Below are positions 12,001 through 27,200 of a DNA stretch of 64,000 nt, piece by piece. This DNA is from Brachycybe producta (lineage: Eukaryota > Arthropoda > Diplopoda > Playtdesmida > Andrognathidae): NCBI GenBank assembly GCA_036925085.1, contig JAUPFP010000027.1:864001-928000 (forward strand), written 5' to 3'. Under the pieces are notes generated by a model, which was given only the letters and a program-made list of their open reading frames with translations, was not told where the DNA came from and did no database searches. Numbering within the stretch: position 1 is the stretch's first letter; each line of letters starts with the position of its first letter. The position numbers and the translations under genes were made by a program.

Positions 12001-15000
12001 ATTTAAAATATTAATAATTAGAAGTCAATTTTTTATTTGGTTTGTATGTCCTTAACTGGATTCCGTATAATTCACCTAAACACATTTAATTTGAATTCAT
12101 TTAACTCACGTGTGAGTACAAGGTATTAGGGTATGAAATAAACGTAAATATTTTTCTAATGTAAATAATTGAAGAAAAAAATGAAAGTTCGTTAGAAACT
12201 AGGGTAGTAAAAAATAATTGCGCTTTTATTAAACTTTTTAATGATAGCTTGATTCGTTTTTACTTAGGTTTTTCATCAATATTTGATTAAATGATAATTT
12301 TTGTGAATTATCATAAAAGTTTATTTTTAAAATCTAATAAATTAATAATGTATTTTTCAGCGTGAAATAACATTTAAGTGTATTCACCTATTAATTCTAG
12401 TTTTTAACAAACATTTTTTTGATTTAGTATGTTTTTTCTTCTACATTTATAAAAATTCGTCCATTTTGTTATCTGGAACCATGTTAGGACATTTTTTTTT
12501 TAGTCTTATTTGGAGCCTTAAATGAGTGAACTGTGGTTTCGGTTCATTTTGTATTATGAAAAGTCCAAGTTTATTAATCTCTCTTGTTGGAGTTTTTAAA
12601 ACTTCGAGTTTGACCTGGCCTCGGTAATCGAGTAGAAGATTGGGGTTGCTGGTTTAGAAAAGGCATTCAACTTTTGGGTCTTTTGTTACTCCTGGCTAAA
12701 AATTGCTGCAAAAGTTACCTTTTTTTTTTTTTGCCTGTCAGCCTCGATGAAGACCTTCCAATATTTATGATTCAATCTTCGTTGGTACCTGTTCCAGGTT
12801 CCTCCCACTGTGCGTTTTACCCTTGAGCCATTTTTTCTTTCTCTCTCTCCATTGTTGTTGTATAATATGTTCATTCCAAGTTCTTGTGGGCAAAAGAATG
12901 AGAATGAAGGAGGAGGAGGTTAAGGTGAAATAAGAAGAGGAGGAGGACCACAATAATAACAATCTTCATTTTTAACAACCAAGAAAAAAGAAAAATGCAA
13001 TTTTAACTATTTTAGCCGCCGACACACACAATAACAATATAACAGGCGAGATTTTTCTCTCTACATTTCTAACCAACAAATAAAACAAGAATTGGCTTTT
13101 TGCATATTTTTTTTTAAAATGTAATTTACATTATTAAGAATTTTTAAGGGCAGAAAAAAATATATATAATTGGAATGTATACGTGGTAATTATTTTTATT
13201 TTGCATCTCATTCTTGCCAATTATGAATGGTTTTGAAAAATAAAAAGACAATTTTTTTCTTTCTTATTAAAACAAATTAAAATGCATGGTAATAATTTTG
13301 AAATTTCATTTCGTAGTATTTAGGTTGTATGTAGGTGTAATTTTTGAATATATGTGGTTTTAAAAAAAAATTTGCAAAAAGTTTTCTCTTTTTCTTTCTT
13401 GCTTTTTCTCCTTACAGCTATTTTGTTTTACCGCAAAAAAAAAATATAATGATACTCAAGGTATATAGGTAAAGGTAAGCTAATCACTATGGCTCGGATT
13501 TTGATGCAATATCAACCGGAATGTTTCTCAATTTGTGGCTCAAGTGCCAATTGTGAAGTAATCATCATCATCATCAACAATATCATTAGAGCAACTGCAA
13601 TTATGCTTTTTCTAATCAGAAAAGGCTGGTTAGAGAGGCTAGATGTCTGGTTAGATCTCTAGATTAGATTCTAGCCTCTAACTTCTTTTTGTTTTAATTA
13701 GAAAGAACAATTTTTTTCTAAACGAGATTGTTACTTCACAATTAGGCACTTGGGCCACATATTGAGAAACATTCCGGTTGATATTGCATCAAAATCCGAG
13801 CCCTACTAATCACCATCACCATATTACCACTAAACCTTTTTTTTCTCTCTTTGTGAAATTGTGAGTACGAAATTTTTACAACAAGAGCAGCTTTTGATCA
13901 CCTGTGGCACCTTTTTTTTGTGTTGTAAAATACAAATTCCCTCTTCTTTTCTACGAATGAAGGGAAGATTGAAGATGATGATGATGATGAACAAGAATGA
14001 AGAAGATAAGGTAAAAGGTGACTGGGAAAACTTTTTGAAAAAGGTGTGTGTGTATTGAGGGGTAAAAGCTTAGGAAAAATAGGAGGAACATTTACGAGTA
14101 TGACCAATTACGAAGGAGAGGGTTCCTAAGAGTTTTTACTTTATCTTAAGATATTTATTTTTAGAAGGTTCAGTAATTAGTAATTATGATGGACCAGCTT
14201 TTTTTCTTTTCTTCTTTACTTCCTTTGTTGTGGCCCACTTTGTATAAAAATCTTATATGAGAAGAGAAATAGAGAGAAAGAGAGAGTGAAGATGGTAATT
14301 TTAATTTCGATAGTAATCTATATAGCTTTTTTTTTTTTAAAAAAATTGTATAATAATGGGTTGTTAATATGTAATGAGAAATCATTTTAATTAAAGTTGT
14401 GTGTTGATTAGTAAGTGCCTGAATGCATGAGTGTGTCAGTGTGCATATTTATTAAAACATACTGAAAGATAAGAGTATACCTAGTACACACACCTGATGA
14501 TTTAAATGCATTTAAATAATAAACGTGTTCTACAGAGCCCTGTGAAGGACAAACAAACAATATGTCGTCGAATTCAATTTATTCAGTTAACAATCTGAAA
14601 ATATTGAGTTAATACTTAAATATAAACTATTGACATTAAAATATTGATTTAGTATTTCAATTTAAAATATTAATAATAAAGTCAATTTTTTATTTGGTGT
14701 TCATGTCCTTAACTGGATTCCGTATAATTCACCTTAACACATTTAATTTGGATTCATTTAACTCATGTGTGTACAAGGTATAAGAGGGAGCGGACTGGAA
14801 GAAGTAATTTATTCCACTTTTGAACAGAATTACAGCTGCACATTTTCATTTGTTTATACTTTAAATAACAATCTAATGGTTTGTTCGTTCAGTAGTACAT
14901 TTAACATGGTTTATATGAACAGCTGATTTTTGGAACCCTGATTATATTCTATCTTATCTTTCAGATTGTAAAATTGAAAGAAACTAGAAAGTGTTTTTAG

Positions 15001-18000
15001 AAATTACAAAGGTAACTTTAGCACTTAACGGTTTTTTTTTTCATATTGATATCTTTCAAAATTAGCTTTTTATGTCAGTTTGTAAATGACCTAACTTTAA
15101 GCAGACGATATTTTGAAAAGTTTATGAAAAGTTTATTTTGAAAGATATCGACGTGACAATACTTCGCTACCTTTTTATTTTCTAAATTCTAATACACTTT
15201 CAATTTTTTTTCGCAGTGTTGCTTTTCTGAAATGATGAATAATAAACACGAGAATTCGAAAATCAGCTGTTTATAAAACATCTTAAAATGAAATTGAAAA
15301 AAACATCTTAAAATGAAATTGAAAAAAACATCTTAAAATGAAATTGAAAGAGGTTTAGAAACTAGAAAGGTTCTTTCTAGTTTTCATGATGATATCTTTC
15401 AAAATAAACTTTTTTTTTTATAAACAAAAAGCGTCGTTGAGTCATTTTCAAACTCCCATATAAAATGCTTATTTTGAAAGAAATCAACGTGAAAAATATA
15501 CCTTTTAGTGATTAAGCTACTCTTCTAGTTTGAAAACTTTTTTTTTTAATTTTGCATCTGAAAGACAAAATAATTAAAGGAGTTCCAGAGACGTTTATCA
15601 AATTATCACTTTAAAACCACCTTAAGTAATTGTATTCTTAGTGATTAAGGAAGGTTCGTCGTAATTTCTATTTGCAGGTATTTGGGGCATGACAAAAATG
15701 CAACACAACCAAAAACATTCCAACACTTTACTATTTGCTTCCTTTCATTTGATGCCAATGGTCCTTGAAAAGATATACAGGTGGTGGTGGTGGTTTTTTT
15801 CCTCTCTTTCTCTCTCTCTCATTCTCTGAACTTGGACCAAAACTATTTACAACAAAGGACCCATACATGTTTGTCAGCCATTAGTCTTTTGTATTTGAGG
15901 GGCACATTTTACTTGCATAAACAATGCAATAATTTCAACTTTTAACAAGAATTCTCAGAGGTAGACAAGAAAGAGAGAGAGAAAAAAAGCTTCTAAACTT
16001 TTTTTTTCTTCTTTATTTGGGTCATTGACTAGAACGTTTCGTCCAAAACTGACCAACCAGGAACATTTTACTTGTTGATATACATGTATATATGCGTGCA
16101 CTAAATAGCAGGGGGTACTCTCATAATATATATGAGTTTGAGGGATAACTTGAAGCAACAAGTAAAAGGTATATATATTAAGTGAGATCCTTCATCCCTG
16201 CACCTCCATCCTTTTTTTTGTTGTTGCTTGTTTTCAAATGCAACCTGTGGAGAAAATGTAAACTGTGTTTCTCAAGTTGACAGCAAAATGACATTTAGAT
16301 GCCTTTTTTTTCCCTTCTCTTGTAGACTTTGTTGGAGTTTTTTTTTGGTTGTTATTCTTTTCATTTCATAAAGAAGCTAAAAAGAATTTTGTGTCATTAA
16401 ATTCATGGTATGTTTTTTTTCTCTCTCTCTTCATCTGGAGGGGATTTGTAAAAAAAGGGAGAAAGACTGGATGGTGGGGAATGTGGATTTTTGTGTCGTG
16501 ACCTGTGCCTTAATTCACACTTCTAAAAAGGAGACTGTTTTGACAGCCATCTTATGTATGGATTGCCACTCAGTTGCTGCCACTTTGATGAGAGGATTTG
16601 TGTGGAGAATATGAGAGAAGTGACGTTGGAAATGGTCACGTTTCGATTCATATTGGTTGCAGGGTTGCACTTTTAAGAGTTCTGAGAATTGAAGTGATGA
16701 AATTACTAAATTGGAAGGAAGATTTCTTAACAAATCATAATATAGAGAACTACATTATCTATAGTAAGATTTGAGGCCCAGTCCACAAAACCCATGCGCT
16801 GGTCTTTTGCAAAAACCCACTGACCCATTGGCTTTGTGTAGATTTCTACAAATAAAGCAAATAATCAGTGATCACACTTAATATTTATAGCAAGACGTAT
16901 TGCAAAAATAAGAAACGTGTTGCTCGTAAATCTTGCACAATGTTTTGCAAAAACAAACCTGTGGTTTTTACAAGTTGTTTGTTTATAAAAAAATTAATTT
17001 AAGACTGTTGTCACACTGGCAATCACAATTTATTGCAGGAAATACAGCAGTAAATCATGCTGTAAATATGGCTTAGTGTGATCACTGCTTGCTTATACTA
17101 TGTTTCCATTAGATCAAAATGGAAGATGAAGTTTGTCTCATTCAAATTCATTTTCACCTTCTTTTTTGACCTAATGGTAACAGTCCATTAAGATGTTTTA
17201 TGAACAGTTCATTTTCAAATTCTGCCAGTGCTATCTTTCAAATTAAACTTTTTAATAGGCCAAAAAATAAAAATAAAATATCACCTGCTTAAAGTTGGGT
17301 TTGTTTTCAAACTGACATAAAAAAAGCTTATTTTGAAAGATAACAACATGGAATTAACTTTATTTGATTGAGTTACCCTTCTAGTTTCTAAATCACTTTA
17401 AAGTTTTTTTCTTAATTTTGCTATTTTGCGTCTTGAAAGACATAATAATCAGATTTCTAGGGATACTTTTAATAAAACCTGCTTATAAAAGGTTGTTTGC
17501 AAGCAATTGCACCCATTTGCGTGGGCATCACACTTTTACAGAGTGCTTACAAACAATGTTTGATTGAAATAAAACTGGAATGTTTCTTTTTTTTGTTGTA
17601 TTTATTGAAGTGGTTGCTTTTTTTTTGGGGGGGGGGGTTTAAAGTGGGTTCTTCAGTGAAACAAAACAAGTAACATGTGATGTAGAAAAGAGTATACACT
17701 TGAGTATACAATACACTTGTGTATTGTTGTTTTTGTTTTCTCACTTTTCTTTTGTGTCATCATTTGAGATTTTTTTTGTTCTCTACAAGTTTTAACTACT
17801 AGATCTTTTTGATCAAACTGCTTTTTTTTTTTGCATATATGAGATAAACGAGTTTGATAACAAATTGAGTGGTTTTCGTGAGCTGTCTTAAAGTATAGGG
17901 GAGGAGATTCAAACCCCCTCTAAACCCCTTCAATTCAAAAATCTCACACACCCCCCCCCCCTCCCCATCTTACACCCCTTTTTACACTTATTACTAAGTT

Positions 18001-21000
18001 GTAGTTTGTTTGTGTTTGTTTGTTATACATCATCATCATCATTATTATTATTATTTATCATTATCATAAATGAAGTTTTCATTTTTTTGAGATATCTCAA
18101 TATGAAGAAGATATATTATAATAATTATTAATTAATAATGCCGGAAATTAAAACGCTCTATCATCATTATTCTTATTGTTTATGCATGCACAATTGATTT
18201 CTTTTCATTCCGAACCCTGTTTTTGTTTTAATTTTTTTTTTTTTAAAAATCAATTGAAAGTATCAATTTCAATTATTTAGAAGAAAAAAGTGTGAAAATC
18301 TCTTCCTTCTCTCAACAGCCGTGTCCATTTACTCTTGAAGAGGTTATTACCAATTTTACGTCATGTGAACATAGGTTAAACATGTTGAACATGGCTCATT
18401 GATGGAAAGGGTGTTAAAACAAGCAACTATGGTGGTCTCATCATCATAATCATCATCATCATCATCGTCATTATTCGCTTGAATTTTGCAATAGTTAAGA
18501 ATATGAACTCGACAGAAAGAGAGAGAGAGAGAGAGAATACTCACCATATTTGTAAATTTAACAAACAGTGAGATTTGTTAACGTCAAAGTGGAAAATTAG
18601 TTGTTTTGCACATTTACTAGCCAATGTGCAAAATCACTAATTCGGTGGTAGTAGTATTCGGTAAATAGGTTTTTTTAAAATTGTGTATTCCTTGTTTACA
18701 GATTTCAAGTTGAAATTCAAGTGCCAAGTTTCCTTCCATCAATATCAGCAAATTAGACATTTTTGCATAAAAGCAGTTATTCAGTATAAGATTCAGCTTG
18801 TGACGTCATATGGGTAGACCAAAAAACAAATAAAAAGCTTATATTAAAAAAAATTATCTACGTGATTGGAGCTACCTTTCTAGTTTCTAAAAACACATTT
18901 TGCATTTGAAAGACAGTGATCAAGAGTTCGAAGGGTGCCATTTCCACTTTTATGATCAAATTAATCAAGTCCAAAATTACAAAAGCCTTAATTGTTGTCA
19001 ACTCCTCTGACGTCACAAGCTTTATCTTACTGTGATGCAACTATAGTGGGGGATTTATTGATTATATTGCAGACTGAGTGGTTCCCAAAATGTGTGCTGC
19101 CAGTTTTGCTAGGTGTGCTGCTAAATTTTAAATGTTATGTTGAGAATGTTTTAATATTTTCAAATAAATCTTAAGCTTATTGGAAAAAGCAAAATAAGTA
19201 AAAGTGTCCTATTACAAGTACGCAATAAACCAATAGTTTCCAAAGGGTGTACTGTGGCACATTATTGGCTCGTGTGCCACGAATTTTGCTAGGTGTGCCG
19301 TTAGTTTTGCTAGGTGTTAGGTGTGCCACAAGTTTTACTTGGTGGGCCGTGAGTTTTGCTAGGTGTTCCGTTAGTTTTACTTGGTGTGCCGTGAGTTTCA
19401 CTAGGCGTGCCATGAATTTTGCTCGGTGTGTGGTGAGTTTTACTAGGTGTGCCGTAATTTCTCCAGGCAAAAAATACTGTGCCGTGAGTGTGAAACGGAT
19501 TACAGACTGTAATACATGTGGAACTTACAGCTTATTCCAATCTTTGATGAAAAACTTAAGTTATCATCATAGGGACTGGTTCTCCTCCTCTTCTTCCATC
19601 TTATTCCAAGCTTCTTTTATATATACTACTAATAATACAACAACCAAAAGTTAAGTGGTAAGTACAAGTTACAAGCAACAGTCACAAGTCGGGGTTGTTA
19701 CAAGGCACTGACTGTGCCTGCCTGACGAGAGAAAAGAGAGAAAGAGCGGTTTCAGTTGGTTAATAACATTATATCCATCTCGTTGCCTTGTGTTTGTGTG
19801 TGGTCCTCTCTCTCTCTCGCTCTCCTCCTTTTCTCTATTCAACAGTTCCGCGACCGCACACAGACAACGACGACGGTGGTGGTTTTACCACCAAGAAACC
19901 AACCGAAGAAAAGAACAACTTCGGCCGTCTTCGAACTTACTTCTCTCGGGTCACTATTATTTCTTCTGCAACAATTTTATCTCTCGATCTAATTACAACT
20001 ATATAGAGAGATCAATTCTCAATCACCTGGATTTATTAATTAATTAATTATTATTATTATTACCGGAATTAACATATTTGTAAAGAGGAATGTAAATCAT
20101 GTTTCGAACTTAATATGTTCCTTCTCCATAGTTTTCTATGAAGAAAAACAACTTTGTTTCTTCGGACGTTTTGGAATAATTCAACTTTTGGGATGTTGTT
20201 TTTGGTTCCTCCTCCTCCGATAAACCTGGGATTTATAGACGGATTAAGTGCATTAATGTATGGGATTATTATTAATACAATATAAGTGGTTGGTGGTGTG
20301 TCCAATAATAAAGAAAAGGTGTTTGTTTGGTGGCAATGTTGGATCGGAGGAATAAGGATCGGAAGAATGCTGAAGGATCAATCGGATAATTGCAAGGATC
20401 ATCATCATCCTCATCCTCATCATCATTATTCAATGTGTTTTAGTTTATGTCTCTACAAGAAGTTAAAAAATCATCATCTAACATCAGGAAGGGAATAATA
20501 AAAATTAATAACAATAATTTTCAAAAAAAAAATACATTTATTTGAAAATGTTTTTTGAGGACAAACTAACGAATCTGAAATCATTTTTTTCTTTAGATTA
20601 TAATTTTTGACTTTATTCTACCTCGGAACAAAAAAAAAGAACATTTTTTAGTATAAAATCATTCATCGTAAATTTTTAAACACAATACTCATGGGTAAAT
20701 GTTGTTTAATTTTTTAAAAAAGTTTATTTTAGATAATTGCGAGAAAAGATTATGATAAAATACAACTTATGAGTTTCAATTAATGTTTTGAAACTTACAA
20801 GAGTAGAAAAGAAACTCCATGGTGTGATATCTTATAAAATAGACTATTGGCAGTTTGAAAAGACGAAAAATTTACGTAGAAAATGAAATTCGACTTTCAC
20901 ATTGCCAAGAAAAAAGTTTTATTTTTAAGGATATCGGCCACGTAAATATAATATGCATCTTCGACGTTCGAAATTTTTCAAAATTTACGAGAATAATGGA

Positions 21001-24000
21001 AAATGTTTCTAGAAACTAGAATGTTAAGCTCAGTCACGTAACGAGCAATTTAATGTTGATATATCTTTTAAAATAAGCTTTTTATGTCAGTTTGAAAATG
21101 ACTCAACTTTTAAGCGGATGCTATTTTTTTTTTACAAAATTATTGTTTATAAAAAAAGTTTATTTTGAAAACTATCAACATGAAAATTAAAATTAGTTTC
21201 TCTCCTTAGTGAAGAATCACAGTACTTTAGTACAAAATAACACCGAATTTGTTGTTTCTATTACTAGTTTTTGGTTTTTTTTTTCAGCATGTGTGATTGA
21301 TTTTTCTCCTAGTGTTGCTTTTCTGTAATGCTGAATGACTAGAATTCGAAAATCAGCTGTTCGTAAAACATCATAAAATATGATTTCTGTCTGTAGGTCG
21401 GTCCTCAGTCTAGAGTTTTAAACTTTTAGTATTCTTGTAATGGTCTCCTAAAGTTGAGTGCACTTTTTTGTGTTGCAAAACTTTCAATGTCAGTTCAACT
21501 TTCTTCTATCAAAAGGAAAAAAACAAACAAGGGATTCAAGGAGCCCAAAGCTGATGCTACACGTAGCAACAGTCAAGCAACAATACTAGTTGTAGCAACA
21601 GTAGTTTCTTATTTGTTGCAAGCAACCAATATGATACATGTTGCAACGTTCATGAAACTTGGATGAAAGCAACAACCAATGAAACAAAGAGGTTGTGAGC
21701 CAAAGACTGTAGAACATTTTGTTTCGACTTCCTCTTCTTCATCAGTTGAAAATTTGAAATAGTCATGTGATTATTCGAGCCGTTTTTATTGGCTGTTCTC
21801 TGAAATGGTTGCTCGAAAATAGAACCAAGTTCTATTTGAAAATTCTGTTGCTTTCAATCTGTGAGCAACAATTCGGGTTTGTTGCTCTTATGACAGATGT
21901 TTCAACTTTTATGAAACAATAGAGCAACACACAGCTATGTTGCTCTAAAGTTGCTGAATTGTTGCTACGTGTAGCATCGGCTTTATAGACCTTTGTTGCA
22001 TAATACTGTTGCTTAATCTACCAATAGTTATTTTTAATATTTTCAAAAACAACCTAAATAAAAGAAATTCTGAAATTGTTGAGAAAGTTCAATTAAAAAT
22101 CTGATGCAATAACTTCATTTGCAATAAGCATGCATGAACTGAGTTCCGCATTTTGCTTCCCAATTTATCTACGTTAAGTGCTAACAATGTTAAGGTTAAA
22201 CTGTATATTTGCATTTCTGCAGCTTTTAAAGCTTAGTGCTTGCTGCTGATTTCTTTAGCAGCAACATTTATAGCAACTAAGTCAATATTGCATATTTGCG
22301 TCAAAATCTAACCTTTCTCTATTCTGCTGAAAAAGTGATAATGTAACTACTACATCATAATCAGCTGACATGTCATTTTGTTTTTCTTAGACTCTTAATT
22401 GGTTAGTTGATATTTCAACTCTCTAGCTCGCTTCAAAATCGAGTAGCAGCAGTTTGGTTTTTTTTTTAAAAAAAAATCAAGTAATAACATGAAAAGCTAT
22501 AAAAAAAAAGCAATGCGCAAAGCAACATAAAAAGCTTATATGCAGTCAGTCTAACCATAAATCTAACACTAATTAACCATGGTTTTTGTCACTTTTATGG
22601 TATGTGCACTGTCAAAATAATCGCATTCAACTATCGGTGCAACTTTCTGAGTTGTTCCAAACCAGAATACATCCATTCATCATCCTAATATCTGTATGCT
22701 AATACGTTGTTGCAAAAGCAACATACTAGAAACAAGTAGATCCATAAAGTGATGATCACTTGATTAGTTAATTTTGCAATTGACGGAAGTTAACACTAGG
22801 ATTATTATGTTTGTGTGTTGTGCCACGGACGTTTTAATCTATCTCTCAAAATTAGAGGTTGGAAGATTATAAGTTTCAGTTTTATGCCAATAAAGATGGA
22901 AAAATAGGTTGGTTGGGTTTTTCTTTGATGAGGAGAGAAAGAGAGAGAGAGGGGGATCATTTGAAAAAAAAAAGCTAACACAATGAATGAATGAATGAAT
23001 GATCAGAAAGATAATATAATGTAAGTCCATCCATCCAGGTGGTCATCGTGTGATACGATCATCGAATAAAAGTGATGGTTAGTAATTAACCCATGATGAT
23101 ATATATAATATAGGAAAATTGCATTTTAGCCTTTGGCCAAATCTTCAACCATCACCTGTTATAGTTTTAAAAAGTCGAGCAACCAATTGGAAGTTGGAAA
23201 AGTTCTCAAAAATTTTCATTGAAGTGAAATTGAACTGGTTTTTCTAATAACTTCATTAATAAGTGGATGAGTTGTTGGTTTTTTTTTTAAAATTATTATA
23301 ATTATGATATTTTTTTAAAAAAAAAATGGTGTGCTGAAAATTCAGCACACCATTTTTCTTCAACATTTTGTAACATCTTTTTTTGTTGTTGGAATAACAC
23401 AAAAGATTTCTGAGGAATTGTGAGGGAACTTTTGAGAGTACACAGGTAGCCAACAAAACAACACTTTTTGGTAGTTTTATAAAGGGGGAGTGGATGTGTG
23501 ACCTTCTGTTTTAACATTTTTAGCCTCACACAATAGATGTGTGTGTGTGTGTGTGTTGAGCCCCTTGTTTTTTTGCCCCTGGGCAGCTCTGGGAAGTTTC
23601 TTAATAACAGCAGAAGCATCAGAGAAAGACCATTGGCTTTTATTATTGTATGTACAATATAAGGATATATCAAGGGGGGAGATATATTGATGATGGGGCA
23701 TAAAGACGATGATGATAATGACAACTATGATGAGTTTGGAGTAACTTTTTTTTGTTGAGTTTTCTTCCTCAGTGTTGTTTGATACTTACTGAACACCTGT
23801 TGTTGACCTTTAACCGCTTTAACCATTGACCATACAATTACATAAAGATCTTATAAGTAACACTGGACAACAGGCAATTATACAACGTTTTTGTTCCAGA
23901 TAGGTTTTTAGAGGTAGCTAGCTCAACTAAGAGCTCTCTCTCTGCCTTTGGAACATTCTGTGCCATCGGCTGAGTGTGGTCAATAAATGGTGTCAATTCT

Positions 24001-24200
24001 ACTTAGAGCTAAATTCCTTCTCAGTTACGCCACAATTCAATGAACATTTTATATATAAAAAAACAGTGGATGACCTTGTAAAAGAGAGTAGTGAAGATAG
24101 AGGGAATAAAGAGAACCTTGAAGGGAAGCTATTTAATTAATGATAACTCACATACGATGTTTTTCTTTAACATGGAGTTGAGCTTCCTCTCTCTCTCTCA

Positions 24201-24240
<40 letters not shown>

Positions 24241-27200
24241 CCATTCTAGTTTCTTAAGTGTAAACGCCTCTTAAATCAATGTGTTTTAGAAACTAGAATG
24301 GCAGTCCAATCACTTAAGATTATTTTCTTGTTGCTATTTTTCAAAATAAACTTTTTATTTGAGTTTTAAAATGACTAAACTTTAAAGCATACGATTTTTA
24401 AATTTTTGTCTAAAAAAATTTTTAGTTTGAAAAATATCAAAATAAAAATATCTCTTTATGTGATTGAGTTACCCTTCTAGTTTTTAATTTTGGTATAAAA
24501 AGACAGAATAATCAAGAGAACTTCGAAAATCAGCTATTCATAAAATTATCTTAGCACGAAATGAAAGAGACTGGAATATTTTTTTTCGTGTTAAAAGAAA
24601 TGAAGAAATTGAAAATATATTTCGTGTTAAACGGCTTTCATTGTATTTATTTTTTTTTTTTTAATGTAATTTTTAGTGTTGCAGTTGTCTTAAAATGTGT
24701 ATTTTGTTTAAAAAAATATTGATCAATGTGTGTGTTTTTTCTTTTCTGTTTGAAATTAGGGTGTCGGGGAGTGCAACAGCTAGTCCGTCCCTTTCTGAAA
24801 TTCCCTTTCTACCTCAGCGTCGAAGCGCCGCTGCCAACAGCCAAACCGAATCGCCAGCCTTACACCCTGCCTTCAGAATCAACCCTTACATGGAACACTT
24901 ATACAGTTCTTTCCATTCTAGTCCAAGTGTGTCGTTGCGAGGATTCAGTCCCGTCGATACTCGAGGTAAATAATTTCACCTAACTTTTTTTTTTAGCATT
25001 GCTAGTTTTGAAATATATTTCAACTTGTTAGTTTTACTCCTTTTTGAAAATAATTCCTATCTTTAAAGTTACATGAAGACAAACATTTTTAATATTTTAA
25101 AATAGTTTTTACAGTAAATAAAAATTCAAAAATATGCAAATTGTTTTTTTTTATATATAGAAATGATGCGTTTTAAGCACAAATCGAAAATAAACTCCAT
25201 CAAAAATTGCAAAATATCCTAGAAAATTGTGCAAATAAAAATGTGTATTAATATAAAAGTACAATTAATTTGATGCGTGAAGCAAAATAATGGCTACAAT
25301 CATCTAAAATTTTACACAATTATTTTTCAGTTAATCATGGAAGTTTGAAAATTAGCTTTTTTTTTTGGCGAAAAATGATGTTCAAACTACAATGGAAATC
25401 GTTTCACAATAAATGAAAAGGACGAGAATATTTTTTTATGCCATTTTAAAGGACCCCGAGTCGAAAATTTATTTTGTGTTATTCGAATTTTCGTGTTAAA
25501 CGGTTTATTTTGTACCATAAAAAGTTGATTTTTCTTGAAAACGTATTTTTGTTAAAAAAAAAAAACCTTTACATACAATTATTCTATTTTCTAACGTTTT
25601 GTATTTCATTTGATTTGATTTTATTGTCGTAAAAAAAGGTCTTTCTATGCACCCCGACTACCTAAACCAAATGGCCGCCATGGGACCACGCAGTAGCGCT
25701 CTCGATATGCATAGCACTCATCCTCCAAGTACGGCTGGCAGTACAGAACTTCCATTTTCGTTAGAGAGTAAGTTTGGCTTCTTACGAAGTCTTTCTGGTC
25801 TTCTTTTTTTGTTTTTGTAACTATGGCCGGCTTCACACGGACCACTTTATGATGCCACAAAGTGGTTGACGCGGCTTGCTTCACACAGGCCACTATTGAT
25901 AACAATGACCTGCAGTCATTGCGAGGCACTGATACGGTAAGACTCAACCACTCAATCGCCACTATCGTGCAAAAAAAAAACGAATCGTGTGAACATTCTC
26001 TTTGTAATCAGTGAGTCTGTTATAAATGAACACTTTATGTTGCGCCACAAAGTGGTCTGTGTGAAGCCGGCTTAAGTGCTCCACTTTTGTAAATTTGTTA
26101 TATAGTTTCCAGCTGGTATTTGTTTTCGTATTCTGTTTTGTCACTTAAATGTTCGAAGTCATAATAATAGACATTTGAAGCCGACGCAGTTCAACGACAG
26201 AAAAACAACCGAAAATGGTTGATGGATATTGGAGATACTTATTTAAAAAAAGGAAAAAAAAAGTTTCCAAAAATAAAAACAATGAAAGTTTTTAAAAGTG
26301 TGACAAACATACTTCAAAAGTTTGAAAGAAATCTTCTTCAAAACAAAAAGTTAACTCAAAGTGCCATCAGTTATTCTTAAGATTTAAGTGGCACTTAGTT
26401 GAGAGACTTAGGGGATGCATAAAACAGAACAGAACACAACACTGTTACTCAGGACTACCACCTCAAACATTTGTTTCGATTGGTTTCGTCTTCTCGAAAT
26501 GAAACGATCAGAGGAAATTTTTTGTGTTTTAGAAGAGAAGAAAAAATGTTCTTTATTTCCCCTTAAAATTCAGCTGTTTGTAATCACAACTAAGGGCAAG
26601 AGGGTTTATTCCAGACTATCTCCAAACAGCTTTTCCTCTCTTTCTCTCTCTCTTCTCATCTCATGAGAGAGAACACATAAACACAAAACATGTACCCTAA
26701 AAATACAAAACAGAGAAGAGTTTTCTTGTTAGGTCATCACACTTGTCCTGAAATATGAGCCTCAATATCTCACTCCCCTTCTTCCTACGGCTCTCGGCTC
26801 TCAAATGATTCCATCTCAAACGACGAGGATTGGTGGTGGAGGCTAGCTATTAGAGGATTATGTTGGAGTACCGAGTGTGTGCCGGTGTTTCTCGAGAACA
26901 TCTCGGAAACCAAATTAACAACCTCCAGCCATACTCCAAACAAATTACATAGAAGAATTAATCTAATTGCTAGTCTCCACATCCAAAGTTCCGACAACTT
27001 CTTTTAATGTTGATTTTCTGTGTTTATTTTTATTTGAAAGGTTCCAGATTAACAAGTCCCAGGCCGAGTTTACGGCAGAGTAGGAAACGGGCATTATCAA
27101 GTTCACCGTATTCAGATTCCTTTGACATCAATTCAATGATCAGGTTTTCACCAAATTCACTAGTCTCCATTATGAACGGATCTCGAAGTTCGAGTTGTAC

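Larger units (their letters stand above)
6075..24759 (+). other. Gli giant intron
   Basis: An 18.7 kb intron with phase 2 on both sides. It contains foldback elements J, K and L (6998-8075), MITE A3, two copies of family C, family D, several family B copies, foldback E, a 21-bp minisatellite and many microsatellites. I see no gene in 8080-11300, 12130-13490, 15650-17100, 17500-18780 or 22000-24200; these are AT-rich with short simple repeats. The stretch 8206-8510 is of higher complexity and unexplained. Confidence 0.75.

Noticed and set aside
19177..19654. Open frames on both strands with heptad-like periodicity
   Set aside because: They follow from the 21-bp minisatellite; neither matches a known family.
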